This document shows positions 23,031 to 34,024 of a DNA stretch of 64,000 nucleotides, piece by piece. How positions within the stretch are numbered: position 1 is the stretch's first letter; the number at the start of each line of letters is the position of its first letter. Both the position numbers and the translations under genes were made by a program. Below the pieces are notes generated by a model. It was not told where the DNA came from. It worked only from the letters and a program-made list of their open reading frames with translations, and did not search any database. Source of the stretch: Ciona intestinalis (taxonomy: Eukaryota; Chordata; Ascidiacea; Phlebobranchia; Cionidae); contig NC_020167.2 in assembly GCF_000224145.3 (NCBI RefSeq), positions 4,412,991-4,476,990 of the forward strand, written 5' to 3'.

Positions 23031-23430
23031 GAATTTTTCCTATATATGTGTGTTTATGCAAACGTGCAGAACTACACGTAGTCTATGTCACCTGTGTTAG
23101 CAATTCAAAGGCAACATTTAAGACTTATATCTCCGACATATCCTTCCAATAAAACGCAATGCGTCCCCAAGTCATTATTATAAACCTATATTTTTCTTTG
23201 CATTTGGTACAAAACGTATGGAAATTAAACATGACTTTTTTTAGAGGATTAAATGTGTATTTTCCGTTTTAGTCTGGCGTTTTTTTGTTTTTTTTTTGCC
23301 TGAAACTCAGTATTTTTTGGTGACGTTGGTTTCGACACAACATCATATTTTTAGCAGGAAAAGTACCAAACCAAGTTGAAGAAAAAAGACGCGTTTCGAT
23401 TTGGTGGCCTCGGAGTTTACCGAAACGCAC

Positions 23431-23438
23431 TATATAAA
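23431..23438 (+). promoter_or_regulatory. TATA box of CUB gene D
   Basis: TATATAAAAACGC, followed by a short conserved block that recurs at 29229 without a gene behind it. A GTTTCAG acceptor-like site at 23566-23572 suggests an intron in the 5' UTR before the start codon at 23626. Confidence 0.55.
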
Positions 23439-23625
23439 AACGCACACTTTACAGCTGATCATCAGTTTCTACATTCTTGTGGAGCTCGGCGTTTATAACA
23501 GAAAACGCAGTTGCATTCTGTTATATAAAAAAGTTCTATAAAAGTTTTAACTGTTATATAATTTTGTTTCAGTTCTATTCTACGGAGTCGATTACTTAAC
23601 ACTTAACGTAGGTTAAGGAATAGCA

Positions 23626-26600
23626 ATGAAGCTACTTTTATTCTCTGCTGCCATTGTTCTGGTACTAGCAGGTAAGCTAAAGTTATGATGTTTGTGTTGT
23701 AAATTATTTGCAAAGTTTTTCCTTTCTGATTTAGGTATCAAAGATGCGAGTGCTTGCAGTATGCTCAGTTTGACCGGTGGGGCTGGATACTCTTCGCCTT
23801 ACTACAGCGCATCAACTCATCCCAGCAACAACCCCCACAATCTCAACTGTTACTACAGAATCAACGCCCAGAGCAGCTCCAACGTTATCAAAGTAGACTT
23901 TAGACGAATGCAAATAGAAAATCACAGATGCTGCAAGTAAATATGCGTGAAAATAGTTTTTTTCATTGCGTTGGGCTATCAGTGTTAAATGCTGAATACT
24001 CAAAATATAAAATTGTGATCATTGCTTTAACGATATGCAGCTACGACTACGTCGCGGTTTATGAAGGTTATTCTACATCGTCCCGTTTGATTGGAAAATA
24101 TTGTGGAACAAATTCTTCTTTTTCGATTCAAGGACGTGGCCGATACATGTACATGCACTACCATACTGATAGTTCTGTGGCATTCGACTGGATTCCAATT
24201 CCGTTTCAGTGTCTCAGGTAAATGTTTAAAAAATGGATAAATACGATCAGGTAACATGGGTGTTTAAAAATAAAAGCTATATATTATATATGAAGATACA
24301 TTAAGAGTGCATGTTGCTGGAGGCTATAGTTGTAGAAAGATATGCCAAATATCAACTAAGTTTTTGAATGTGAAAGTTTGCGTTAACAGTGCTGACTTCT
24401 GCCAAAATTTTAGCCTCAGCAACGCCATCGTGCGACCAACTATCGATCGGAGGCGGACCAGGAACTGGTTATATAACTTCACCAAACTATCCTGGCAATT
24501 ATCCACATAAGGCTGATTGTAGATACCGAATTAATGCTGGAAGTACGTCTCGTACCATTACGTTGAGGTTCACCGCGTTTAATTTGGAAAGTCATAGTTC
24601 TTGCAGGTAACGACTTTGAAAAGTGCTTAATACAAAGCAACCTAAAGCTGCTCTGTTTGTAGATATGACTTCGTCGAAGTTCGAACTACAGCTAATGCGC
24701 ACTGCGCACCAAACGCTAGAAAATACTGCGGGACAACTGTGCCAGCAACACAAACCATAACCGGCCAACGATATGTTTACATTCAATTCTTCACCGACAG
24801 CAGTGTGACCAGATCTGGATTCAGGTTACAGTGGACAGTTTCAGGTACACAGTTAATTGTTTTTGCTTTCAGCAGCTGTAGTCACCTATAATTAGCGGAA
24901 ACTTAAAAAAAACATATATAGCAATGAACAACTTAAAATTTATGGACTGCGATCATCGCGGATTTAGTTGTTAATAAAACGTCACATGCGCGATAAAATT
25001 AAAAATCGTACCAACAAACTCAGAATACGCTTTTATTTGACTTTCTTGTCGCATTTGGTAGTAAACAAAGAAAGTTTACAAAACCGTATTCTAATGACTC
25101 CCATACACCGTTGTTAATTGTTTAAAACACGATCAGGATATTTTCAAATATAATGTGCTAAAGACGTTCCACCTTCCCCAACCTACTATATTGTCAAAAC
25201 TTAGATGCTAGTTTACAATTAAACATTATTCTTTTTTACTATTAGGGCAAGTTGGAGGTTCTTGCAACATGCTCGGTTTGACCGGTGGGGCTGGATACTC
25301 TTCGCCTTACTACAGCGCATCAACTCATCCTAGCAACAACCCCCACAACCTCAACTGTTACTACAGAATCAACGCCCAGAGCAGCTCCAACGTTATCAAA
25401 GTAGACTTTAGACGAATGCAAATAGAAAATCACAGTTGCTGCAAGTAAATATGCGTGAAAATAGTTTTTTTTTTCATTGCGTTGGGCTATCAGTGTTAAA
25501 TGCTGAATACTTAAAATATAAAATTGTGATCATTGCTTTAACGATATACACAGCTTCGACTACGTCGCGGTTTATGAAGGTTATTCTACATCGTCCCGCT
25601 TGATTGGAAAATATTGTGGAACAAATTCTTCTTTTTCGGTTCAAGGACGTGGCCGATACATGTACATGCACTACCATACTGATAGTTCGAGGTATTCAAC
25701 TGGATTCCAATTCCGATTTAGTGTTTCAGGTAAAAAGTAGTAATTAACTATAGCTTTTAGTAAATCCTTAACAAAAAAAACAAAACGTGTTTTTTTAATA
25801 ATACTTAGGTCACGGTTGCAAATAAAATACAAAAATTCGTTCAGTAAATTGTATCTGCTGTTCTATCGCTGTTCAATTGAAAATCTGCTTTTAGCCTCAG
25901 CAACGCCATCATGCGACCAACTATCGATCGGAGGCGGACCAGGAACTGGTTATATAACTTCACCAAACTATCCTAGCAATTATCCACATAAGGCTGATTG
26001 TAGATACCGAATTAATGCTGGAAGTGCGTCTCGTACCATTACGTTGAGATTCACCGCGTTTAACCTAGAGAGTCACAGTTATTGCAGGTATAGTTAACTG
26101 ATCAAAAGTGCTTTATGCCGAGTAAACTAAAACTATTCTATTTTTTAGATACGACTTCGTCGAAGTTCGAACTCAATTGAACGCACACTGCGCACCAAAC
26201 GCTAGAAAATACTGCGGGACAACTGTGCCAGCAACACAAACAATAACCGGCCAACAATATGTTTACATTCAATTCTTTACCGACAGCAGTGTGACCAGAT
26301 CTGGATTCAGGTTGCAATGGACGATTTCAGGTATAAAACATATTAATAAAAAAACGTAACGTATTAATGAAAGAATAATAACTGCTCAGGAGGTGACAGC
26401 TGCGATCAACTTAATCTTGGCGGTGGACCTGGCAGCACTGGTTTGATAAAATCACCCAACTACCCGGGAAACTATCCGCAAAATATTGATTGTAAATACA
26501 AAGTGTACAGCGGATGTTCCTCGAACAACGTCCGTTTCGCCTTTTCTGCTTTCAACATAGAGACTAATAGCCAATGCAGGTACCGAAAAGGTTTATGTTA

Positions 26601-28250
26601 CAAACCGACAGTTATGTTAATCCAACATTATTTTTAAGATACGACTACGTGGAGATATTTAGCGGATGCAGTACAAATTTAGGTTCTCAGGGTAAATTTT
26701 GTGGAACCACAATACCTGCTCCCTCCACTAGTTACGGAACTTCATGCAAGTCAATGAGATTTAAAACAGATCGTAGCGTTGCCAGATCTGGATTCAACAT
26801 GAGATACACAGTTACAGGTTAGAGCTTTAAATCACAACGTAAATCATTTTGGTAAAGAGTGTTCTGTCTAATGCTGCTGCACAAATATATTGTTGTTTTT
26901 TTTAAAAAAATAAGCACCACGTTGTAGTGGAAAGAGCGTATAAATTAGCAGAAGAGTACTCGTATTGGTTAAACACTTTTCAAAGTTAAGCGCATTTTCA
27001 AAGTTAATATTATATTCGACACAAACCCTTTCGCAAAGAAAAATACAGCGTAGGTATCAGTGAGGCCTAAGGATCATTTTAAAACCAAGTTTGTTACTGG
27101 TCACCAGCTAAAAAGTTGTGCTTGATTAACATCAATATTTCAATTGCGGAAAACCATACAGGAAGGTGTTGTCCGTCTTCTGGGGTTATAAGCTCACCAA
27201 GTTTTCCACTGAACTATCACAACAATGCTGATAACTGCTATGTGATCTGCCCACCTGGTGCACGCAGAATTCGTCTTCGTTTCACCACGTTTATGTAAGC
27301 ATTTAAAATAATTTTTATGAGCATGTTATTGTATATGATGAATTGGTATATAGTAGGGTAGGGGAAAGACGGCACACCTTAATATCCAAATATCTTAATC
27401 GTTTATTTTTTAATTAAAAACGGTACATGGAAGTCGTGAAGATACGGTATTATAATATTTGAATTTTCTTTGTTTACTACTAAATAGAATGAAACGGTGT
27501 CCCATCTTTCCCCACCCTACCATATATTTTAATAGTTTAAGAACATCCTGATAGAAATAAGTATTGTGTAGTACAAACACATTTAAACTTATAACAGCCT
27601 AAAATTCATAATACCTTATGACAAAGTTTATTTTAATAGACTATTATTGGCTTAAGCTACCTTTTATAACTTTTCTTAAAGTACCTGTGACAGTATGAAA
27701 AGATACCAGCATAGCATCGAACTACAAAATTTTGGAAACTTTAATATCATCCAGCGAACATCCAATTTAAACACATTGTTATTATATTTTTTACGTTGAA
27801 AAAATGTTTTTTTTTTCGTTTTACGTAGAGTTTTTTACTTAACAACCAGGATCGCCTTTTTCCGTAAGATTTGTTAGACCGTGAAATAATATCAATTGTT
27901 TTCGTTTACCATAAAATGATACTCGTAAAATTGGATTCAAAGAAGTAAATTTGCCCTGTGTCTTAACGTTCTTCACTCTATTATATCCAGAGCCGGTAGT
28001 CTGACTATACCTATTTTTATTGTATTGGCCTTTATTTTTCAGCTTGGAAGGCAGTGAACCCAACTGCTCATACGACAGTTTAACTATAAAACGATCCTTC
28101 TGTACATCTGGAACTCAGTTGGATAAGTTCTGTGGCACAAAGAGAACACCCTTCACAAGGACGTACACTGCCACAAAATTGGCTTTGAAATTCAAAACTG
28201 ATCGTTCGGTTGTCAAAAAAGGATTCTCACTCTTCTTCTCTAGAGTGTAA
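23626..28250 (+). CDS. CUB gene D: six-CUB secreted protein, one frameshift
   Basis: Exons: 23626-23671, 23735-23936, 24041-24217, 24414-24606, 24663-24844, 25246-25444, 25554-25729, 25895-26087, 26149-26330, 26390-26579, 26639-26817, 27162-27294, 28043-28250. The signal peptide is M-K-L-L-L-F-S-A-A-I-V-L-V-L. The order is a-b-a-b-c-d as in gene C. Exon 3 is 177 bp against 176 bp in every other a-type second exon: an extra G in GTGG near 24180 shifts the frame at D-S-S-V and destroys the first CUB. Without that base the coding sequence would be 753 codons including stop. The a-b pairs are almost identical, even in their introns, pointing to a recent copy or conversion event. Because a-type exon pairs are phase 1 at both ends, skipping exons 2-3 would keep the frame. 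CUB-d has a changed cysteine pattern (R-C-C-P, N-C-Y-V-I-C). Confidence 0.8.
25025..25190. repeat. MITE family 1 copy, gene D intron 5
   Basis: The left end is missing (starts at the TTTGACTTTCTTGTCGCATT block). The right end is CCACCTTCCCCAACCTAC. It separates the two a-b units of gene D. Confidence 0.7.
27350..27525. repeat. MITE family 1 copy, gene D intron 12
   Basis: Ends TAGTAGGGTAGGGGAAAGAC and CCCATCTTTCCCCACCCTAC. Confidence 0.8.
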
Positions 28251-28282
28251 GGTAATTTGGACTTATTGTAAATAAAATATAT

Positions 28283-28403
28283 ATACCTTTTTATGAAAGT
28301 CGTGGGAATACGGTTTTATAGTTCTATGCATTTTCTTTGTTTACTACCAAATGGGACAAGAAAATTAAAAAATATGTGTCCCATCTTCCCCACCCTACTA
28401 TAT
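28283..28403. repeat. MITE family 1, truncated copy 3' of gene D
   Basis: Only the half with GAAAGTCGTGGGAATACGG, TTTACTACCAAATGGGAC and the intact end CCCATCTTCCCCACCCTA remains. Confidence 0.75.
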
Positions 28404-28508
28404 TCAATTTCTTTTAAAAATGGGTACAATTCTTTACTGCGGTAAGGTAATCATATACAGAATTAGCACCTTCGTAAACTTAATTCAAATTTATTTTTTA
28501 CATTACAG

Positions 28509-28515
28509 ATTGTAA
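28509..28515 (+). other. Possible terminal exon start of gene D
   Basis: An acceptor TTTTTACATTACAG is followed by A-TTG-TAA. The donor in the last CUB exon (AGAGT|GTAAGG at 28246) is the strongest of the four genes. Confidence 0.45.
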
Positions 28516-28860
28516 GAAATGGAAGAAAGATTACCGACGCCAAGAAAATGTAACCCATACCCATACATGAGCTTTTACTAGACATCTATATACTCTTTAT
28601 CATTTAAGCGTAAAACGAATATATACATCGCTTTGCGTATTATTAAAAAATAAAAAAAAATGATCTTTATATGCGTTGTTTCTTTCTTGGTGAACACATA
28701 CAGTAAGAAAATGGCAACTGCCGAGGCGTGAAAATTTAAACTGGTGCTTGCACTGAAACTAAGCTACTGACACTGGAATAAACATCAAGTCGATCACGAT
28801 TAAATCTACGCATTTGTTTTTCTTCGAGACAATCTACTCTTCGCAAATTGAGTTATTAGA

Positions 28861-29050
28861 TATAGTAGGGTGGGAAGATGGGACACCTTTTCATTCTATT
28901 TTCTCTTCCCTTTGGGTGGTAAACAAACATCATTCAAAGAATTATAAAACCGTATCCTCACGACTCCTATAGAGCGTTGTTAATTGTTTAAAACACGATC
29001 AGAATATTTGGATATTAGTTGATAATGGTGTTCAATCTTCCCCCACCTTA
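28861..29050. repeat. MITE family 1 copy 3' of gene D
   Basis: Full-length, TAGTAGGGTGGGAAGATGGG to CAATCTTCCCCCACCTTA. Confidence 0.8.
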
Positions 29051-29340
29051 CATATATCTGTGTTTATGGAAACGTGCAGAACTACACGTAGTCTATGTTT
29101 CTGTGTTAACAATTCAATAAACAAATTTCAAAGACTTTTATATCTCTCCAACATATCTAATAAAACGCAAACACGGCCAAGTCGAAAGTATAAAGATATG
29201 GTTTACTAAACCTCAACACGAAATAAACTATATAAAACGCAGACTTTAATAGCGTATCACCAGTTTACAGATTTTTGCAAAGCGTACATGAACAAAACGC
29301 AGTTGCAATTTATAATACTGCTGTTAGTTTGTTTCAGCTA
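29051..29340 (+). promoter_or_regulatory. Orphan promoter like that of CUB gene D
   Basis: Several blocks match the gene D 5' flank in the same order: GAAACGTGCAGAACTACACG with GTAGTCTATG (compare 23055-23095), CAACATATCTAATAAAACGC (compare 23135-23160), TATATAAAACGCAGACTTTA (29229 onward; compare 23431) and AAAACGCAGTTGCAATTTAT (compare 23500-23520). A MITE follows at about 29409 and no signal-peptide or CUB exon is found downstream, so this is a promoter left by a lost or never-complete array member. Confidence 0.65.
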
Positions 29341-29408
29341 TCCTGCGTTGTTGCTTTTTAAATAAACGTAGAGTCCATATCACGATCTTACTACGCGCGT
29401 ATAATAAT

Positions 29409-29608
29409 ATAGTAGGGCGGAGGAAAATGGGACACTTTTTCATTCTATTTTCTCAACCCATTTGCTACCAAACTGAGTACATTCAAATAATTATAAAACC
29501 GTATCCTTACGCCTATCATAAATCGTTGTTATTTGTTTCTTTAAAACACGATCAGGGTATTTAGATATTATGTTCCAAACTTGTCCCATCTTCCGCCACC
29601 CCGCTATA
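29409..29608. repeat. MITE family 1 copy after the orphan promoter
   Basis: Ends TAGTAGGGCGGAGGAAAATG and CCCATCTTCCGCCACCCC. Confidence 0.75.
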
Positions 29609-29609
29609 T

Positions 29610-30200
29610 GTTGGCATTGCTTACTTATCTTTCTTATATACATATAGAATATTATTCATGGTGTATTTATGTACAATCAAGTTGAATATGAAATTTGGAC
29701 AGCAAACCAGCAGAAGCTTGATCTTTTAAATTGTATCTTTGCACCTTCGAGTGCCGATCGGAAACTGTTTTGGGATTTAACACCGCTGTGTTAATCCATT
29801 AAAAAGTAAATGTGAACACGTTTTAATTCCTTTACCTTCCGCACATGCAAGAGAACACCTAGTTACGAAAATTCTAAACGCAATGCTATTCTGTAACGCA
29901 TACATGGCTTTTTCAAACGTAAACGCGTTGCAGAATTCTAGTGAAACCGAACATGAGACTATGTTTCAAAAGACTTTTCGTTTTAAGCACGTAATTGGTC
30001 ATTCAGATACTTTTTTGTCGAACAGTTGTTCTTGTTGCCTTTTCCTTTTTTAGTGACTTTTCCCGCACATATCTCATCTCCTAACTCTATTATTATTGTT
30101 TAATCTCTTAATTGAAAGGAAATCCTAATTTATATTTATAAACTTTATTAGTTTTTACTATCGAAATTTAATGAAAAGAGTAAATAAAGAGGTATAGGTA
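29610..30200. other. Spacer between the CUB array and UBOX5
   Basis: AT-rich, no coding signal. Its right part would hold the 3' UTR of UBOX5, which runs leftward. Confidence 0.5.
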
Positions 30201-30207
30201 AATCACA

Positions 30208-32148
30208 TCACTTGTAAACACGTGTGACATCGGATTGATTAAATAGCGTTTCACATGACGGGCAGCTTAAACGCAAAGTCAAGTTTGAGGAAGCAGAAGG
30301 CTTCATTCGCTCAAAATTGCTTGTAGTATGCAGACATTCGCGGCACAGACGATGACCACACGGTAGGGAGTATTGAATAATAACTGATGAAAGAAAAACT
30401 TTGCACCTGCAACAATGTATGGTATCGGTTGTTTGAAAGCTAGTTTTTACGGTCCTAAACTTAGAAGTCCGTATTTTTGCTTTACTTAGTGCAGCTTCCA
30501 AACTATTTTCCATGGAGTTGGACAAGCTAGTTAGTTTCAAATCATGTTCATCTAATTTGGATGCAACACTTGTATGTGTTTTAGAGCAGTGGGAATGAAA
30601 TTTTACTACTTTAGAAGGATTCTCGTTCACATCTATATCGGAATAAATTCGCTTCCTTTGGTTAGTTGTTTTAGTTAAATTTGGAGATTTTCCATTTTGA
30701 GACTTCCTGTTTAAAAGGTAAGAATCAAGCTGGAGTTTCAAAGCAACATGTGGCACTGGTTTGTATTGTTCGGTGAACAGAATGCCAGTAAAAGGGTCCG
30801 ATGGTAGCCTTCCCCAATCAGACTGAGTTATAATATGTTTGTCTAATGTATGCTGGTCTACTGTATGCCCACTTGGAAGCAGAACTGGGTTTCTCATGAC
30901 ACTGCAAACAATTGGATCAACAAACTGCTTTGGAATTTCTGTCTTATCAGCACTTTCGTTGTCAGATTCATCTTTGTTTGTTAGAGTAGGTAAAACTGTA
31001 ATGCTATTATTTATAAGTGTACATTGTGGTAAATTCTGGTTTTGCAGCCATTTTTGAATAACGCTGTTTGCCAAGTTCCGTTTGCATTTGTTTGAAGGTT
31101 TTCCCCAAATACTCAGCCCTCCTATAGAGGGCACAGTCCCAGTAAGCATACTGATTATGCCAAGTTTAATTGCAAGAATGCCATCCATGTTACCTTGTAC
31201 ATCAACAATTATACCAGATTGTTTAACTTCATTTTCACCCTTTTCAAGGCATCGAACTGCTCTGTAATGTTTGTTGACAAAACTAACTTCAACGGGAGTG
31301 CTGAGAACTGCTCTCCCAGCTTTATACTTAACTTCATCAGGAGAAACAGATTTCAATGCATTTGATCTACTAAAAGAAACAATATTTTAAGTAATACAAA
31401 AAATAGGTAATGAAAACTAATTTTATATTGCAATTTGGTGGTAGTAGAGAATCTCCCCCTCCCCCCCACCTTATTTGCTCACCACTAACCCCTAACCCCT
31501 AGGTTAGGGGGTAAGGTGTTGATGGTTAGGGAGTTAGGGGTTAGTAGTTAGTGGTTGTAGGGGTCGGAGGTTAGTGGTTATAGGGGTTAGTGGTTAGTAG
31601 TTAGCAAATAAGGTGGGGGAGGGGAAAACTCTTCACTAGCAACTGCAATTTATTTGAAGCAACAAATACATGTAATTAACCTACTTGATACGAGCTATGT
31701 AAAGTTGCAGGTCTTTCACACATTGTTGACCAACCCATGGTCTTACTGTGATTCGGTCAAGTTGTATGGGAATAGGGAACGTTACCGTGATGTAAGCTGG
31801 AGGTCTCGCAAATCTTTCTGCTTGGAAGCCCTTTACATATATAAAATTAAATCGTACACACTAGTTTAGTACTTCAACTATTTCTTTTTAATTTCATACT
31901 CAAAAGACATAGTTCATGGGCATTTGATACAAAAAAAGAAATTTCTTCGTAGTAAAAATATATAATAATAGTGGGAACTAAGAAGTATCAACTATTAACA
32001 CAAATAGCACAAACTAAAGTAAAAAGTACAAAAAATGTACAAAACACTGCAAATCTGCAATAGTAACTATCATCACATTCATAATAGTTTATGTAGCCTT
32101 ACATTTGGCTGAGTGGAAGATAGTAGATTCTCTGCTTCGTAGCCATCA
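30208..32148 (-). CDS. UBOX5: UBOX5/RNF37 ubiquitin ligase (5' end not found)
   Basis: Three minus-strand exons, read right to left: 32103-32148, 31685-31830 and 30208-31369. The first gives D-G-Y-E-A-E-N-L-L-S and the second F-A-R-P-P-A-Y-I-T-V-T-F-P, both matching the N-terminal domain of RNF37. The long last exon carries a U-box (F-V-D-P-I-V to W-G-R-L-P-S-D-P-F-T-G, the most conserved part of the family) and a C-terminal RING-type zinc site (C-C-R-C, L-P-C-G-H-R-L-C-R-E-C, C-P-S-C). The splice phases agree throughout (0 after 32103, 2 after 31685). The family transfers ubiquitin with E2 partners and is mainly nuclear (family knowledge). The last exon starts with the single base T that completes an Asn codon. 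The first exon, for about 20 residues, must lie above 32148 and I could not identify it. Confidence 0.9.
31452..31633. repeat. Foldback element with telomere-like repeats in a UBOX5 intron
   Basis: The arms are CCCACCTTATTTGCT near 31465 and AGCAAATAAGGTGGG near 31605, each extended by C-rich or G-rich tracts. The inside is built of degenerate CCCTAA/TTAGGG-like units (CTAACCCCTAACCCCTAGG, then GGTTAGTGG variants). It fills over half of the 315-bp intron 31370-31684. Confidence 0.7.
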
Positions 32149-32504
32149 CTGCACAAACAGGACGATGTGATAGTGGTTGATAAATAAAGGTGACAAAAAT
32201 TCATTGACATTTTATCAAACAAATCTTAATGGCATAAGTGAACAGAAACAAAACTAAAGAAGACATTATATCGCTTTGATCAAGTCCTAATCTGACTGGT
32301 GACTCTGGCTACTATTCATACTCTGCTTATTGAACTGTGTTATTAATGTACTGCATGTGTAGAATAGATTGACCAGTTAAATAATAGGCGAAAAGAATAA
32401 ATACGCAGTTCAGAATTTAATATTTTCTTCTATGCAGGGGGAAGTCCCATTTGCCGAAACGTCTGCAGTCTTTTCGACAGTGATAAAAAGATTCGGACAT
32501 TCGG

Positions 32505-32528
32505 CATAGATATCATATGATATCTATG
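32505..32528. repeat. 24-bp perfect palindrome
   Basis: CATAGATATCAT joined to ATGATATCTATG, with ACATTCGG on both sides as a direct repeat. Confidence 0.75.
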
Positions 32529-32628
32529 ACATTCGGTCGTTCGATTATAGAATACGAACTCATATGGCATTTTGCAAAAAATGTATAGAGTATTTCGGTT
32601 TGGTTGAAGACTGGAATCTGTAAGATCT

Positions 32629-32664
32629 AGAGTCCGTATATAAGCATGTTTATATACGGACTCT
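32629..32664. repeat. Hairpin with 15-bp arms
   Basis: AGAGTCCGTATATAA and its exact reverse complement flank the 6-base loop GCATGT. Confidence 0.75.
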
Positions 32665-34024
32665 GGTGAGATCCATTTGTTGCTAAAGGTAGTTTAATCG
32701 TTACAGGTAAAGAGATATATACTAAAAGTTGGGGCAAGACCATTATTAAAAAATACTGTTCGATTTACCACTGGTTTAAATTCTGTAGGTAAAAACCAAC
32801 GCCGGTAACAACAACATTCGACTTTACGCGCGCTTCATAAAGTCGTAAAGCTGTATCTTACATCTGACACCGCCAGCGTGCGATTCGTAAAAATAGCACC
32901 TTGTGTGCTAATCGCCAAATAAAAAGTTTGTATATTTTATTTCCTAAAAGTGCCCTCAGATAAAAAAAATGTATGAAATAGTCTGGTGAAGAAATATGGG
33001 ACGTCCTTTTATTTCATCTTCTCGTCACATTAGTAGAGCAAAAAAACACAGAGAATTATGCTTGCTACACCTGTGCCTACGTATGCGAATGTTCATTTAT
33101 TTAAAGCATTCTAGAATAAAATGTACAAAAAAAAACAGTTAAACACATATATACTAGCACAAAAAACAGAAATGTAATAAATCTTGTGATAATTCAGTAT
33201 TGGTAGAACAACACATTTGTCTTTGTAGTGCGGGGAAAATAAGCGCTGATAGAAGTGCAAGTAATTGACGTCTTTTGCTGAAGCAGTGCTTGACATGCAC
33301 GAGATTAGATTAAGAAAGGATGAAAAGGTGGTCAGCTTATGATGATTCTTGCGTGTTCCTGATTTGGCTCCGAATGCATTTTTTATACCCGCTCCATCCG
33401 TAATGGTTTGTGGTCCGGCACTGAATTAGCGAGAATATGAATGTAATGGAATTGTGATTGGAAATTTAGTACAACATGCTAAAATTCAGCAATCAGTGTT
33501 TCCAACGCCACGTGTGTGCAAGAACTACTGTTCACTGTGCAAGTATTAGTCAGAAACATTTTCGACACACCCAGCAGGCTAAACATACAAACAGCTGGAA
33601 ATTTGATACAAAACAAATCCCAAATGTTTAGTCAGTATTGTAATTACCATACTGTTGTAGCAGTGTATGTTTATATGTCTTATGCTATTTATTAAATAGT
33701 ATTTCAGTAGTTTTTTTTTGCACGTTAGTGGCAATAAAAAATTAGTTGATATTAAGATTAAAAAAACATGTGAATTGAAAGTGTTAATAAAAACATTTAA
33801 GTTCAATGCAATAAAAACATGCACATTCAGATTACAACTTTACTAAAACAACTGAACAACAGCAATGAACAAATTGTTTTCCATGCTCTTGAAAAGGGAG
33901 AAATAACCAAGAACTAACTCAAGATTCGTTTTGTATTTAAAGCATTTTAATTTAACTAAAGAACGCATGCGATTTAAATTAAACAAACGAAACCATTTTC
34001 ATGTAAACTTAAGAATTTGGAAAC

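Larger units (their letters stand above)
32150..34020. other. Region between UBOX5 and MICU3 last exon
   Basis: It should contain UBOX5 exon 1 and the MICU3 3' UTR, since both genes run leftward. Besides two palindromes and a worn MITE-like stretch near 32990-33060 I see nothing distinct. Confidence 0.4.

Noticed and set aside
31452-31633. CRISPR-like or minisatellite array
   Set aside because: Units are degenerate and arranged as a foldback, and the sequence is eukaryotic.
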